Positions 1 to 9,543 are shown, counted from the first letter of the stretch. The stretch is DNA of 64,000 nt from Alistipes sp. (GCA_021202985.1 JAJQCA010000084.1:20150-84149); one strand, 5' to 3'. Program-made: numbers and translations. Notes: generated by a model from the letters alone, not told the origin.

Positions 1-628
1 TCCTCCCCGCAGAAAGATTTTTATCTCGACGAGATTCCCCCCGCATTGGAATGGACCCTTTTTAAATCTACTAACAGGCACACCCTGTCGGCGTCGTTTA
101 CCATTTCCACCCGTAGTGGGGAGCCGGGAGTAATGGTAAAGTACAGGTTCTCGCCCTTTTTCGATACATTTCCCAATGAATACGGGTTCCGTCCTCCCCG
201 CGACAGATTTAGACGCTTTTTTTTCTTTTACGGCCTCCGTATCTAAGTTAAGATGGGATGAGGATGCGGTCCTTTCTGCAGGTATTGAAAAAACCCACCG
301 GCTAATATGGTTTAGTAGGTCCCGTTCCGTGCTCGAACTCTACGAGGGTGTAGGCGGCTACTTCCTGGCGGGGCACCGCTCAGGCATCAGCCACGGCGGT
401 GCGACCATCCAGGCAGGTATACGTTACCGGGGCCGGACCTTATTGCGTAACAAAATATATATGGATTATTCTGCCGGTTACCACCACTACTTCGGCAATA
501 CACGGCTGAACCATGTGAATTTGCTGAGCATCAATTTCTACCTCAAAAGGCGTATTGCAATGTCCGGAGGTAATTCCGACCTTTCTGGCAGGGGTAACTT
601 CCTCGACCGGCCGCTGATGACTTTTTAA
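1..628 (+). pseudogene. Outer-membrane beta-barrel protein fragment, 5' truncated by window and frameshifted
   Basis: Frame 1 is open from the window edge to 246. It reads like beta-barrel strands (HTLSASFTISTRSGEPG, then VMVKYRFSPFF). Frame 2 takes over from about 176 and runs to the stop at 628, again with alternating strand-like segments (FFSFTASVSKLRW, MDYSAGYHHYF, LLSINFYLKRRIAM). The switch falls near a run of eight T at 217-224, where one indel would join the two halves. Family not recognised. I infer a single outer-membrane or surface-protein gene broken by a frameshift. A real short ORF from the ATG at 176 is possible but has no signal peptide. Confidence 0.45.
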
Positions 629-842
629 GTGGACTGTTGACGGTATTGAATAACCGTATAGGTAAGGTGGATGTAAGCGGGATAAAATCGGATATATGTA
701 CGCTACCGTAGCGGGCGACGGCCGGATCGATTTGGCCGGCCGGACACGTACATGCAGTATGGACCTATATGGGGAAGGTGGAGATATCGATTATATCGGC
801 CTAAAGATTAAGGCGCTGAGCTACAAACGGCACCGTGACTGA
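629..842 (+). pseudogene. Head-GIN (DUF2807) domain remnant
   Basis: Two short frames together give a DUF2807-like beta-helix pattern. Frame 1 from about 631 reads LLTVLNNRIGKVDVSGIKSD and stops at 709-711. Another frame from 696 to the stop at 842 reads ATVAGDGRIDLAGRTRTC, then SMDLYGEGDIDYIGLK. The repeated G-x-G-x-I-D/V-x-x-G-x-K unit is typical of putative auto-transporter head-GIN proteins in Bacteroidota. Only about 70 residues remain of a domain usually near 200, and no start or signal peptide is present. It is followed directly by a terminator. It is best read as a decayed C-terminal part; the frameshift lies near 690-700. Confidence 0.5.
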
Positions 843-863
843 TTGCCCGAAGCCACTGGCTAT

Positions 864-899
864 AAAGGGAGGCCCGGGCCTCCCTTGTGTTTTTTTATC
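864..899 (+). terminator. Rho-independent terminator
   Basis: A near-perfect inverted repeat at 865-886 (AAGGGAGGC, tetraloop ccgg, GCCTCCCTT) is followed by GTG and seven T. It closes the degraded region on the plus strand, before the convergent prfC. Confidence 0.8.
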
Positions 900-955
900 C
901 TTTATGAAATTCGGGTTATTCCTTTCGATAATTTGAAGAAAGCATCAATGAGCTT

Positions 956-2533
956 TTAAAATTCCGAGGTGAAATGGAATCGGATATCCGGGAATTTTTC
1001 CTGTGCTAAACTGAGGCCGTAGCTCGTGTCGGCTAGGAACACATCCCGGCCGTGCTTGTCGATGGCCATATTGGCGTGTTTCCGCTTCATAAAATCCGCC
1101 AGTTGCTCTGCGTTATCGCTCTCAATCCAGCACGCCTTGTGTATCTGTATCGGCTCGTATTTGCACATGGCGTTGTATTCGTGCTCCAGCCGGTACTGGA
1201 TAACCTCGAATTGCAGGGCGCCCACAGTGCCGATTATTTTGCGTCCGTTCAGGCGGCTGGTGAATAGCTGGGCCACCCCCTCGTCCATAAGCTGGTCAAT
1301 GCCTTTGGAAAGTTGTTTGAACTTCTCCGGCGAGGCGTTCTCGATGTAGCGGAACAGTTCCGGTGAAAACGAGGGTATCCCAGTGAACCTCAGTTTCTCG
1401 CCCTCCGTAAATGTGTCGCCTATCTTGAAATTTCCCGTGTCGTGCAGCCCGACAATATCTCCCGGAAAGGCCTCGTCCACGATTGATTTCTTCTCGGCCA
1501 TAAAAGCCGTGGGGGAGGAAAATTTCATATTCTTTCCGCTACGTACGTGGAGGTAGGGTTTATTGCGTTCGAAGGTTCCCGAGCATATTTTGAGAAATGC
1601 GATGCGGTCGCGGTGGTTAGGGTCCATATTGGCGTGTATCTTGAAAACGAAGCCGGTCAGTTTCTCCTCGTAGGGGTCCACCTCGCGCTGCTCGGTCGTC
1701 GACGGGCGCGGCGACGGGGCGATTTTTATGAAGCAGTCGAGCAGTTCACGTACCCCGAAATTGTTAATCGCGCTGCCGAAAAATACCGGGGCCAGTTCCC
1801 CGCGCAGGTATGCGTCGCGCTCGAAAGTATCGTAGACGCCTTCCACCAGTTCGAGGTCCTCCTTGAGCCGGGCGGTGAACGGAGAAATATAGTCGTCCAG
1901 CCGCGCGTCGTCCAGCGTTATATCGATAGTCTCCCCGTCCGCCGTCTGGCGGTTTTCGGTCAGGAACAGCGACAGATTGTTTTCATAAAGGTTATAGACA
2001 CCCTTGAATGTCGGCCCGTTGCTGACCGGGAAGGCCAGCGGGCGCACCCGTATCTTCAATTCGCTCTCAACCTCGTCCAGCAGGTCGAAAGGGTCTTTAG
2101 ACGGGCGGTCCATCTTATTGATAAAGACCATCACGGGGGTCTTTCGCATCCGGCAGACTTCCATCAGTTTTCGCGTCTGCGTCTCCACACCCTTCGCCCC
2201 GTCGATAACGATTATCACGCTGTCAACCGCCGTGAGGGTGCGGTAGGTATCTTCCGCGAAATCCTCGTGGCCAGGGGTGTCGAGGATGTTTATTTTGGTG
2301 CCCTTGTAGTCGAAACCCATTACCGAGGTGGCGACCGATATGCCCCTCTGCCGCTCGATTTCCATAAAGTCGGACGTTGCCCCCCTTTTAATCTTATTGC
2401 TCTTCACCGCACCGGCCACATGTATGGCTCCGCCGAAAAGCAGTAGCTTTTCCGTTAGTGTAGTCTTTCCCGCGTCAGGATGGCTTATTATGGCGAATGT
2501 CCTCCGCCTGTCTATCTCTTCCCTAAGGGCCAT
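956..2533 (-). CDS. prfC: Peptide chain release factor 3
   Basis: Translational GTPase that recycles RF1/RF2 from the ribosome after peptide release, in the cytosol. The G1 motif HPDAGKTT is at residues 18-25, the G3 motif is DTPGHEDF, and the G4 motif is [10 protein letters not shown], which is typical of RF3 rather than EF-G. The C-terminal RF3 domain ([17 protein letters not shown]) is present. The protein has 525 residues, matching the family (about 525-530). The frame is open 24 codons further upstream, but [15 protein letters not shown] is the conserved RF3 N-terminus, so the ATG at 2533 is chosen. It lies downstream of nadB on the same strand with a gap of about 110 nt. Confidence 0.95.
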   Translation of the reverse strand: MALREEIDRRRTFAIISHPDAGKTTLTEKLLLFGGAIHVAGAVKSNKIKRGATSDFMEIERQRGISVATSVMGFDYKGTKINILDTPGHEDFAEDTYRTLTAVDSVIIVIDGAKGVETQTRKLMEVCRMRKTPVMVFINKMDRPSKDPFDLLDEVESELKIRVRPLAFPVSNGPTFKGVYNLYENNLSLFLTENRQTADGETIDITLDDARLDDYISPFTARLKEDLELVEGVYDTFERDAYLRGELAPVFFGSAINNFGVRELLDCFIKIAPSPRPSTTEQREVDPYEEKLTGFVFKIHANMDPNHRDRIAFLKICSGTFERNKPYLHVRSGKNMKFSSPTAFMAEKKSIVDEAFPGDIVGLHDTGNFKIGDTFTEGEKLRFTGIPSFSPELFRYIENASPEKFKQLSKGIDQLMDEGVAQLFTSRLNGRKIIGTVGALQFEVIQYRLEHEYNAMCKYEPIQIHKACWIESDNAEQLADFMKRKHANMAIDKHGRDVFLADTSYGLSLAQEKFPDIRFHFTSEF

Positions 2534-2643
2534 AGTTATATCGTTTGTTTGAAAATTCTTTAATACTGTTATATGCGGCCGGCCGCGAACGGTGGCAGCC
2601 CGCATTTATTTTTCCTGCTTTATTGGGCAGTAGTTAAAGTAGA

Positions 2644-4221
2644 TTACATTTCAACGGCATTGAGCATGGGATAATCGAGGGAGTAGTGCAGCCCGACGCT
2701 CTGTTTTAGTTGCTGGGCCTGTTTTATTATAAGGTAACCCACGGTAATCATATTACGAAGTTCGCACAGGTTCTGGCTCAGGGTCGATTTAAGGTAAAGT
2801 TCCTCGGTCTCCTGGAATATTATCGCCAGCCTTCGCATCGCTCGTTCCAGTCGCAGGTCCGAGCGGACGATTCCCACATAGTTGCTCATAATCTGCTGCA
2901 TTTCCCTGTAGTTCTGCGTGATCAGCACCATCTCCTCGGGGCTGCTGGTTCCTTCATCGTTCCAGTCGGGAATACTCCCCTGTAATCCGATTTCCGGCAG
3001 CTTTGCCGACGAATGGACGGCGGCAAGGTCGGCATACACGGCCGCCTCTATAAGGGAGTTAGATGCAAGCCGGTTGGCCCCGTGCAGGCCCGTGGACGAG
3101 GTCTCCCCGAGAGCGTACAGGTTGGCAATCGACGACTGTCCATGGTAATCCACCTTGACCCCTCCGCAGCAATAATGCGCGGCCGGTACCACGGGTATCC
3201 ACTCCTTGGTAATATCTATACCTATGCTCAGGCACTTTTCATAGATGTGAGGGAAGTGTGAAATCACCTCGTCAGCAGGCCGGTGTGTTACGTCGAGGTA
3301 AACGAAATCCTCTCCCCGGGTTTTAAGTTCGTGGTCGATGCTCCGGGCCACGATATCGCGCGGTGCGAGAGAACCCATATGGTGATACTTCTCCATAAAT
3401 TCCCGCCCGTTGCTCAGTTTGAGAATTGCACCGAAACCGCGCATGGCCTCGGATATGAGAAAAGAAGGACTTTCGCCCGGGTTGTAGAGTGAGGTGGGAT
3501 GGAACTGTATAAACTCCATGTTTTCCGTCATTCCCTTGGCCCTGTGGACCATGGCTATACCGTCACCCGTAGCAACGGGCGGGTTTGTGGTAGTGTGGTA
3601 GATATTTCCAACCCCGCCGGTCGACAGGACGGTGACCTTCGACAGTATTTTAAGTATATTGCCCGTCTTCAGGTTCAGCACATAGGCCCCGTAGCAGGTT
3701 ATATCCGTCGAATGTTTGGTAACCAGTTGCCCGAGGTGGTGCTGGGTGATGATATCTACGGCGAAATGATGCTCCAATACCTCGATGTTGGGATGGCGTT
3801 TGACCTGACGGATAAGGGCGCGTTCGATTTCAGCGCCGGTATAGTCTTTATGATGTAGGATGCGCTTTTCGGAATGGCCGCCTTCTCGGGCCAGGTCATA
3901 CCGGCCGGAGGCAGTTTTATCGAATTTCACGCCCCATTGCACCAGTTCGCTAATAGCTGCCGGAGCCCGCGTCACCACTGTCTCCACCGCCACCGGGTCG
4001 CACAAGCCGGCCCCGCAGACAAGTGTGTCCTCAATATGTTTTTCGAATGTATCGGGCGGGTAGGTGACGCAGCAGATGCCCCCTTGGGCATATTCCGTAT
4101 TACTCTCGTGCATTTCACCTTTGGTTACGACCAGGACTCTCCCGGTGTCGGCCACCTTCAGGGCATAACTCAGTCCGGCTATACCGCTGCCGATAACCAG
4201 GTAATCGGTTCCTTTTTCCAT
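2644..4221 (-). CDS. nadB: L-aspartate oxidase
   Basis: Flavoprotein that oxidises L-aspartate to iminoaspartate, the first step of de novo NAD synthesis. The FAD-binding GSGIAGLSYA is at residues 11-20. The family signature blocks are EFIQFHPTSLYNPGE, APRDIVARSID and LGETSSTGLHGANRLASNSL, followed by the helical C-terminal domain. The length of 525 residues fits NadB. The succinate dehydrogenase flavoprotein is the main relative, but the short length and GLHGANRLASNS context favour NadB. Its start lies 5 nt after the stop of the GH25 lipoprotein gene, so the two are probably cotranscribed. nadA and nadC are not in the window. Confidence 0.95.
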   Translation of the reverse strand: MEKGTDYLVIGSGIAGLSYALKVADTGRVLVVTKGEMHESNTEYAQGGICCVTYPPDTFEKHIEDTLVCGAGLCDPVAVETVVTRAPAAISELVQWGVKFDKTASGRYDLAREGGHSEKRILHHKDYTGAEIERALIRQVKRHPNIEVLEHHFAVDIITQHHLGQLVTKHSTDITCYGAYVLNLKTGNILKILSKVTVLSTGGVGNIYHTTTNPPVATGDGIAMVHRAKGMTENMEFIQFHPTSLYNPGESPSFLISEAMRGFGAILKLSNGREFMEKYHHMGSLAPRDIVARSIDHELKTRGEDFVYLDVTHRPADEVISHFPHIYEKCLSIGIDITKEWIPVVPAAHYCCGGVKVDYHGQSSIANLYALGETSSTGLHGANRLASNSLIEAAVYADLAAVHSSAKLPEIGLQGSIPDWNDEGTSSPEEMVLITQNYREMQQIMSNYVGIVRSDLRLERAMRRLAIIFQETEELYLKSTLSQNLCELRNMITVGYLIIKQAQQLKQSVGLHYSLDYPMLNAVEM

Positions 4222-4226
4222 TGAGC

Positions 4227-4919
4227 CTACCTTATGGTATATTTTTTAAGGTCTTTCTCCGTGCCGGCAAATACGTTCCGGTCCACATTTCCCCGGATTC
4301 CATGCAATCTGTGCGACTCCGTATGCTGCCAGAAACGCCACGGATGATGCGCCGGATTACCGCGATAGTCGGCCAGCCAGAGGTTGTAGCGACCCGGCGG
4401 GAAATCCGCCTGAAGGTACTGCTCGTAAAATAAAGTGGAGCAGTATATTATAGGGTTTACACCATAATGTTTCCTTATCACTTTGCAGAACTCTTTGGCC
4501 TCGCGCACCATCTTCTCGGGGTCGGTCAAAAAACGGTGTTTCTCGATATCCAATACCGGCAGCAGGTTGCCGGTACCCAGACCGGCCGCGCTGATGAAAT
4601 TCTCGGCCTGTTCCCTGCCCGGGGTGCGATGGCCGAAGAAGTGATAGGCTCCGCGCAGGATACCAAGTTCGTCCAGTCTGGCCGCGTTCTTTTCGTAGGT
4701 CGGGTCGACAATAAGCGTGCCTTCAGTGGCTTTGAGGAAGACGAAATAGGGAGCGTTCCGTTCAGCCACCGCCGCCCAGTCGATATTCTGCTGGTGTCTC
4801 GAGACGTCTATACCCCAAACCTCATAATCCTCGTGCGTTCGGCCGGTATGGTCGGTGCCGCACGACCACATCACGGTCAGTAACAAAAACGGTAAAATTA
4901 TACTCGGAAGGAACCGCAT
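4227..4919 (-). CDS. GH25 lysozyme-like lipoprotein
   Basis: Glycoside hydrolase family 25 (muramidase), which cleaves MurNAc-GlcNAc bonds in peptidoglycan. The core shows GIDVSRHQQNIDW, FLKATEGT, GAYHFFG and LPVLDIEKH; the Asp/Glu pair in the DIE motif is the expected catalytic centre. The N-terminus from the ATG at 4919 is a lipoprotein signal with a hydrophobic stretch and Cys20 (VMWSC), so the product is probably membrane-anchored in the periplasm. An in-frame start 12 codons upstream exists but would spoil the signal peptide. The protein has 230 residues. It sits between prmA and nadB on the same strand. Confidence 0.88.
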   Translation of the reverse strand: MRFLPSIILPFLLLTVMWSCGTDHTGRTHEDYEVWGIDVSRHQQNIDWAAVAERNAPYFVFLKATEGTLIVDPTYEKNAARLDELGILRGAYHFFGHRTPGREQAENFISAAGLGTGNLLPVLDIEKHRFLTDPEKMVREAKEFCKVIRKHYGVNPIIYCSTLFYEQYLQADFPPGRYNLWLADYRGNPAHHPWRFWQHTESHRLHGIRGNVDRNVFAGTEKDLKKYTIR

Positions 4920-5003
4920 CAGGGAATTTATATAGGTTAATGAAAAACGGTGCAAAGTTATGAATTTAATACAGTAAGATACATCGTCTAAAGTAAAACC
5001 GGC

Positions 5004-5837
5004 TTAATGACTATATATTTTCCAGTACACGGCACCGGCCCATCCCCCTTCAGTGGAAACTTCGCCACGGACCAACCCTGCGGCGACAGCGCACTCTTCT
5101 ATGGCCGGCAGGTCCTCTTCCAGTATACCACTTATTATAAGTACCCCGGCGGCAACGATAAGGCGGGAATATTCCTTTATATCCCGGCACAGGACGTTGC
5201 GGTTAATATTGGCAAGTACTATATCGTACTCCCGTCCGGGCACTGCCGTCACATCGCCGAGAATAGGCGTAACCCTGTCCTCCACCCCGTTCACTGCTAT
5301 ATTCTCCATGCAGTTGTTATATGCCCACTCGTCTATATCTACGGCATCAACCGATGCCGCTCCGCACAGGGCCGCGATTATGGAAAGCACCCCGGTGCCG
5401 CTTCCCATATCCAGAACCCTGTGCCCTCTGAAATCGATTGCGTCCATCAATGTCGTTACGAGCCTGGTTGTGGCATGGTGGCCGGTACCGAAGGACATTT
5501 TGGGCATTATAACTACGTCGGTGAGCCCCTCCGGTGCCGGGTCGTGGAAAGGAGCACGTATATGGACCTTGCCGGCTGTGACCGGCTCGAACGACGATTC
5601 CCATTCGGCGTTCCAATTCCGCTCCGGTATAAGTTGTTCGGTACACCGGGCGCCGGTCGAGCGCAAAAGGGTCTCTATCGCGTCACGGTTGCTTTCCATC
5701 TCGGCGGCAGGTATATATGCTTTCAGTTCCGTTGAGGTGGTTTCGAAACTCTCGAACGGAAAGTCCGAAAGCAGGGCCATCGTTATTTCGGCCTGCTCGG
5801 TGTCGGCACAGGGTACGGTTACCTCGATATAGTCCAT
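5004..5837 (-). CDS. prmA: Ribosomal protein L11 methyltransferase
   Basis: SAM-dependent methyltransferase that methylates lysines of ribosomal protein L11. The class I methyltransferase core is clear: MSFGTGHHATTRL, then DMGSGTGVLSIIAALCGA (SAM loop), DIDEWAYNNCMENIAVNG and VLANINRNVL (catalytic motif IV, normally N-P/N-x). The 277 residues include the N-terminal L11-binding domain and match the family. First gene of the minus-strand run prmA - GH25 - nadB; xerD diverges from it 44 bp away. Confidence 0.92.
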   Translation of the reverse strand: MDYIEVTVPCADTEQAEITMALLSDFPFESFETTSTELKAYIPAAEMESNRDAIETLLRSTGARCTEQLIPERNWNAEWESSFEPVTAGKVHIRAPFHDPAPEGLTDVVIMPKMSFGTGHHATTRLVTTLMDAIDFRGHRVLDMGSGTGVLSIIAALCGAASVDAVDIDEWAYNNCMENIAVNGVEDRVTPILGDVTAVPGREYDIVLANINRNVLCRDIKEYSRLIVAAGVLIISGILEEDLPAIEECAVAAGLVRGEVSTEGGWAGAVYWKIYSH

Positions 5838-5881
5838 CTTGGGGGAATTTGTTAATTTAGCGTCTGTAAAGTTAGGGTTTT

Positions 5882-6907
5882 ATGTCCAATAACGCCACAG
5901 GCTGGGATAATCTCATCCGCTCTTATACCGCGTACCTGAGGTTCGAAAGGAACCTTGCCGAAAATACGGTGGAGTCGTACCTGCGGGATATCAGCCAGTT
6001 CCGGGATTTCCTTGTGAAGGAATACGGTCAGCCGGACGGAACGGAAATGTCGGTGTCGGTATCGGTATCAGAACGTACGGCGGCTACGGACCGTTCCGCC
6101 GCTCGGGAGCCTGCTACCGGGACCAACCCTGGCCCTGCCGAGAGTCCGCTTTACACAGGGAGGGAGCATATCGAACAATACCTGGCATCGTTATACGACC
6201 GGCGGGTGGAGGTGAGCACTCAGGCAAGGATATTGAGCGGCATAAAGAGTTTTTTTTCCTACCTCGTGTTGAACGATAACGCCGACTCTTCGCCTGCCGA
6301 ATTTGTCGAGATGCCGAAACCGCTCCGCAAGTTGCCGGACGTGTTGTCGGTGGAGGAGATAGATACTATTCTGGACGGTATAGATCTCAGCCATCCGCAG
6401 GGACACCGCAACAAGGCGATAATCGAGACCCTTTACAGTTGCGGCTTACGAGTGTCCGAACTGATTTCCCTTAGGCTGGGTGACCTTTTCTTCGACGACG
6501 GCTTCGTGCGCGTAACGGGAAAGGGAAATAAACAGCGTCTTGTGCCGCTAAGTCCGGCTGCCAAAAAAAATATATCGTTCTGGCTCGAACAACGCCGCAG
6601 TATGGACATTGACCCTAAACATGCCGATATAGTCTTCCTGAACCGTCGGGGCCGCAAACTGACACGCGAAATGGTTTATATAATCGTGGAGCGGGCGGCC
6701 GAAACGGCGGGTATCCGTAAAAAAATAAGCCCGCATACTTTTCGCCACTCTTTCGCAACACACCTGCTCCGGGGAGGAGCCAGCATCCGGCAGGTGCAGG
6801 ACCTGTTGGGTCACGGTTCGATAATTACAACGGAAATTTACACGCACCTCGATAATGACAGCCTGCGGGAAAGTCTGGAAAAATACCATCCGCTCGGGGA
6901 CGTGTAG
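5882..6907 (+). CDS. xerD: Tyrosine recombinase XerC/XerD with unusual N-terminal insertion
   Basis: Site-specific recombinase for chromosome dimer resolution (dif/XerCD). The catalytic set is complete: Arg in SCGLRVSELISL, Lys in GKGNKQRLVPL, HTFRHSFATHLLRGG (H-x-x-R), LLGHGSIITTEIYTH (His/Trp position and Tyr nucleophile). The SAM-like core-binding domain is at the N-terminus but is interrupted at residues about 49-91 by a Ser/Thr/Ala/Pro-rich stretch (SVSVSVSERTAATDRSAARE onward), encoded by tcggta-type repeats. Length 341 against the usual 295-305. The assignment to XerD rather than XerC is tentative. The single copy in this window cannot settle it. Confidence 0.88.
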   Translation: MSNNATGWDNLIRSYTAYLRFERNLAENTVESYLRDISQFRDFLVKEYGQPDGTEMSVSVSVSERTAATDRSAAREPATGTNPGPAESPLYTGREHIEQYLASLYDRRVEVSTQARILSGIKSFFSYLVLNDNADSSPAEFVEMPKPLRKLPDVLSVEEIDTILDGIDLSHPQGHRNKAIIETLYSCGLRVSELISLRLGDLFFDDGFVRVTGKGNKQRLVPLSPAAKKNISFWLEQRRSMDIDPKHADIVFLNRRGRKLTREMVYIIVERAAETAGIRKKISPHTFRHSFATHLLRGGASIRQVQDLLGHGSIITTEIYTHLDNDSLRESLEKYHPLGDV

Positions 6908-6955
6908 AGTTTAATTATATTCCGGGCGCAGGGAATTGGTTGATTTCTGAACCAA

Positions 6956-7780
6956 TCAAATATACCGGTCCAGCAGTGCGTACATTTGCTGCTGCATTTC
7001 ACGTGCTTTAGTTGCCGCAGTAGTTGCGAAATCAGCCGAACTGTCGGCATAAATTATGGCGCGCGATGAGTTCACAAGAAGTCCGCAGCCGGAGTTCATG
7101 CCGTAACGGGCCACCTCTTCGAGGCTTCCCCCCTGCGCCCCGACTCCCGGCACAAGCAGGAAATGGTCCGGAACAATTTGTCGGACCGACGACAGCATTT
7201 CCGCCTTAGTGGCACCCACTACGAACATCGTATTATCTACGCTGCCCCATCCGGATGCAGTTTGCAGAACTTTTTCGTATAGCATACTGCCGTCCCCGAA
7301 ACGCAGGGTTTCGAAATCGTCCGCGCTTGGGTTGGAGGTAAGTGCCAGAAGCACCGCCCATTTACCCCGGTAACCGAGGAACGGCTCTACCGTGTCTCGG
7401 CCCATATATGGCGAGAGGGTCACCGCGTCTACCGAATCGTCTTCGAAAAACGCGCGGGCATACATGCCTGAGGTATTTCCGATATCGCCCCGTTTGGCGT
7501 CGGCGATTATAAAAATTTCCGGATAGTGTTCTCGGATATATCTGCATGTACGGGCGAAACTTTCCCATCCCCGGGCGCCGTTTTCCTCATAGAAAGCCAG
7601 GTTCGGCTTGTAGCAGACAGTGTAGGGCGCAGTGGCGTCTATGATGGCCTTGTTGAAGGCGAATTGCTCGTCGTCCGTACCTCGGAGACATTCCGGGGTC
7701 TTTCGCAGGTCTGTATCGAGGCCTACGCACAGGAAGCTCCGTTTGTTCAGAATGGTTTGGGTAAGTTGTCGTGCCGTCAT
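6956..7780 (-). CDS. pyrF: Orotidine 5'-phosphate decarboxylase
   Basis: Last step of de novo UMP synthesis: OMP to UMP plus CO2. The catalytic block IIADAKRGDIGNTS is present (Asp-x-Lys-x-x-Asp), with VTLSPYMGRD and the phosphate-binding VPGVGAQGG. At 274 residues it belongs to the longer type-2 group common in Bacteroidota and Actinobacteria, not the 230-residue E. coli type. Its start is 11 nt after the restored stop of the CHAP gene, so prfA - CHAP - pyrF look like one minus-strand transcript. Confidence 0.93.
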   Translation of the reverse strand: MTARQLTQTILNKRSFLCVGLDTDLRKTPECLRGTDDEQFAFNKAIIDATAPYTVCYKPNLAFYEENGARGWESFARTCRYIREHYPEIFIIADAKRGDIGNTSGMYARAFFEDDSVDAVTLSPYMGRDTVEPFLGYRGKWAVLLALTSNPSADDFETLRFGDGSMLYEKVLQTASGWGSVDNTMFVVGATKAEMLSSVRQIVPDHFLLVPGVGAQGGSLEEVARYGMNSGCGLLVNSSRAIIYADSSADFATTAATKAREMQQQMYALLDRYI

Positions 7781-7791
7781 CGTTTTGGTAT

Positions 7792-8419
7792 TTAGTTTTC
7801 TTCATATCTCAGCCAGCCCCTCACCCTCCTCTGGTTGACCCTATAAACCCCGTAGCGGTAGGTGATGGGGATAACGTCCCGGGTGCGGGCACCAACGTTT
7901 TGCTGAACCACCTCGATATAATCTTCGCTTACCTTCGACACTATGGCTACGTGGCCGAATCGGTTAGTAATCGACGGGCCGAAGTACCAGCAGGTCTCCC
8001 TTGCGGGGCGGGGTCGGGGAGCAATTGGTGAACTGCTTCAGGCCGCGGGCCGGGTTCAGCCCCCCGTCGGGGATTGCTGTATCGAAAAAATCTTTTGCGT
8101 GTCCGTAGCTGTCCGGCATTTCATGGCCGTAACGGTAAAGGTAGTACCTTTTGACAAACTCCACGCATTGATATTTGAGACCGATATTATATCCGGTTTC
8201 CGACAGGTTACGCCCATGTACGGCCGCAAATGGTCCGTTGTTGTAGGCATACACCCCGTCGAGGCTGTCCAGTTCCGTTCCCGGCCGTGAACCGGAGAAA
8301 TTTATCCTCGGCACCGCCCACCATGCCGTCACTGCCAGAAGTGACACCGGGAGAATTAGGCGCAATAAAACCCTGCGCTTCCTACTGGGTCCGTTTTCGT
8401 TAAACAGGCTATAGAACAT
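7792..8419 (-). pseudogene. CHAP-domain amidase/endopeptidase, broken by a one-base frameshift
   Basis: The protein begins at 8419 with a basic segment and a membrane helix at residues about 17-36, then a CHAP domain with catalytic Cys85 in LKYQCVEFVKRYY. The frame stops at 7964 right after GDLLVLRPVDY. The adjacent frame resumes the family pattern at once: FGPSITNRFGHVAIVSK (catalytic His), SEDYIEVVQQNVG, and a C-terminus ending GWLRYEEN with a stop at 7792. Removing one base near 7985 gives a continuous KGDLLVFGPSITNRFGHVAIV-type join and a protein of about 208 residues. CHAP enzymes cleave peptidoglycan peptides or glutathionylspermidine-type amides. As read, the product lacks the catalytic His; a sequencing error is equally possible. 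Confidence 0.8.
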
Positions 8420-8427
8420 AAGACTGA

Positions 8428-9516
8428 TTATCCCAGTTCGCTCTCCTTTAGCCTTTCGGCATTTTCCGCTACGATAAGCTGGTCGATTACGTCCTGTATA
8501 TCGCCGTCCATAAACGCCGAAAGGTTGTATACCGTGTAGTTTATGCGGTGGTCGGTTATACGGCCCTGTGGATAATTGTAGGTGCGGATCTTGGCGCTAC
8601 GGTCGCCTGTGGATACCATCGTTTTGCGCTTACCGGCGATTTCGTCGAGGTATTTTGCGTATTCGAGGTTGAAAATCCTCGTGCGTAGTTCCTCCAGAGC
8701 CTTATCGAAGTTCTTAAGCTGCGATTTCTGGTCCTGGCACTGCACCACGATACCGGTAGGGATATGAGTAAGGCGCACAGCGGAATAGGTAGTGTTGACC
8801 GACTGTCCGCCCGGACCCGACGAACAATATGTATCCTTTCGTATATCGCTCATATTCAGTTCGATATCGAACTCCTCGGCTTCCGGGAGTACAGCCACCG
8901 ACGCTGCGGAGGTATGGACCCGGCCCTGCGTTTCGGTCTGAGGCACCCGCTGGACGCGATGCACGCCCGATTCGTATTTCAGCGTACCGTAAACGTTGTC
9001 TCCGCTCACTTTCAGCACCACCTCCTTGAATCCTCCCGCGGCGCCTTCGCTCATATTGTTGATCTCGTAACGCCATCCTTTGCGCTCTATATACTTCGTA
9101 TACATCCGGAACAGGTCGCCGGCAAAGATAGCTGCCTCATCGCCGCCCGTGCCGCCTCGTATTTCGAGTATGGCATTCTTTTCGTCCTGCGGATCTTTAG
9201 GAATCATCAGAAGTTTGATTTCCTCTTCGAGCTTCTCGATACGTGGTTCGAGTTCCGCAACTTCTTCCCGGGCCATTTCTCGCATCTCATCGTCTTTTTC
9301 GTTCGATAGGATGTCTTTGGCTTCCTGAAGGTTGGCTACGGCGAGTCGGTATGTCTCGCTGGCCTCTATGATAGGTTGCAGTTCCTTATATTCTTTGTTG
9401 AGGGGAATGAAGCGGCTCATATCGTTCACCACTTCGGGGTCGGTCATCTGCTGGCCAATCTCCTCGTATTTTAGTTTCAGCCCTTCGAGACGGGCCAGGA
9501 TATTATTGTCTGCCAT
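8428..9516 (-). CDS. prfA: Peptide chain release factor 1
   Basis: Recognises UAA and UAG in the ribosomal A site and triggers peptide release. The GGQ motif sits in SSGPGGQSVNTTYSAVRLTH; the codon-recognition loop region is RVPQTETQGRVHTSAASVAV. The 362 residues match RF1 (about 360). RF1 is preferred over RF2 because of the length and the normal, unshifted reading frame. A -7-like box TATCTTTG on the minus strand (9536-9543) lies 20 nt before the ATG, giving a very short leader. First gene of the prfA - CHAP - pyrF run. Confidence 0.95.
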   Translation of the reverse strand: MADNNILARLEGLKLKYEEIGQQMTDPEVVNDMSRFIPLNKEYKELQPIIEASETYRLAVANLQEAKDILSNEKDDEMREMAREEVAELEPRIEKLEEEIKLLMIPKDPQDEKNAILEIRGGTGGDEAAIFAGDLFRMYTKYIERKGWRYEINNMSEGAAGGFKEVVLKVSGDNVYGTLKYESGVHRVQRVPQTETQGRVHTSAASVAVLPEAEEFDIELNMSDIRKDTYCSSGPGGQSVNTTYSAVRLTHIPTGIVVQCQDQKSQLKNFDKALEELRTRIFNLEYAKYLDEIAGKRKTMVSTGDRSAKIRTYNYPQGRITDHRINYTVYNLSAFMDGDIQDVIDQLIVAENAERLKESELG

Positions 9517-9535
9517 GGTTACTTTCTTTGGGACA

Positions 9536-9543
9536 CAAAGATA
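9536..9543 (-). promoter_or_regulatory. Bacteroidota -7 element upstream of prfA
   Basis: TATCTTTG on the minus strand matches TAnnTTTG and ends 20 nt before the prfA ATG. No clear TTTG -33 box is seen at the usual spacing, so only the -7 part supports it. Confidence 0.45.

Noticed and set aside
1547..2446. 300-codon ORF on the plus strand inside prfC
   Set aside because: Antisense shadow of a clearly conserved minus-strand gene; composition not protein-like.
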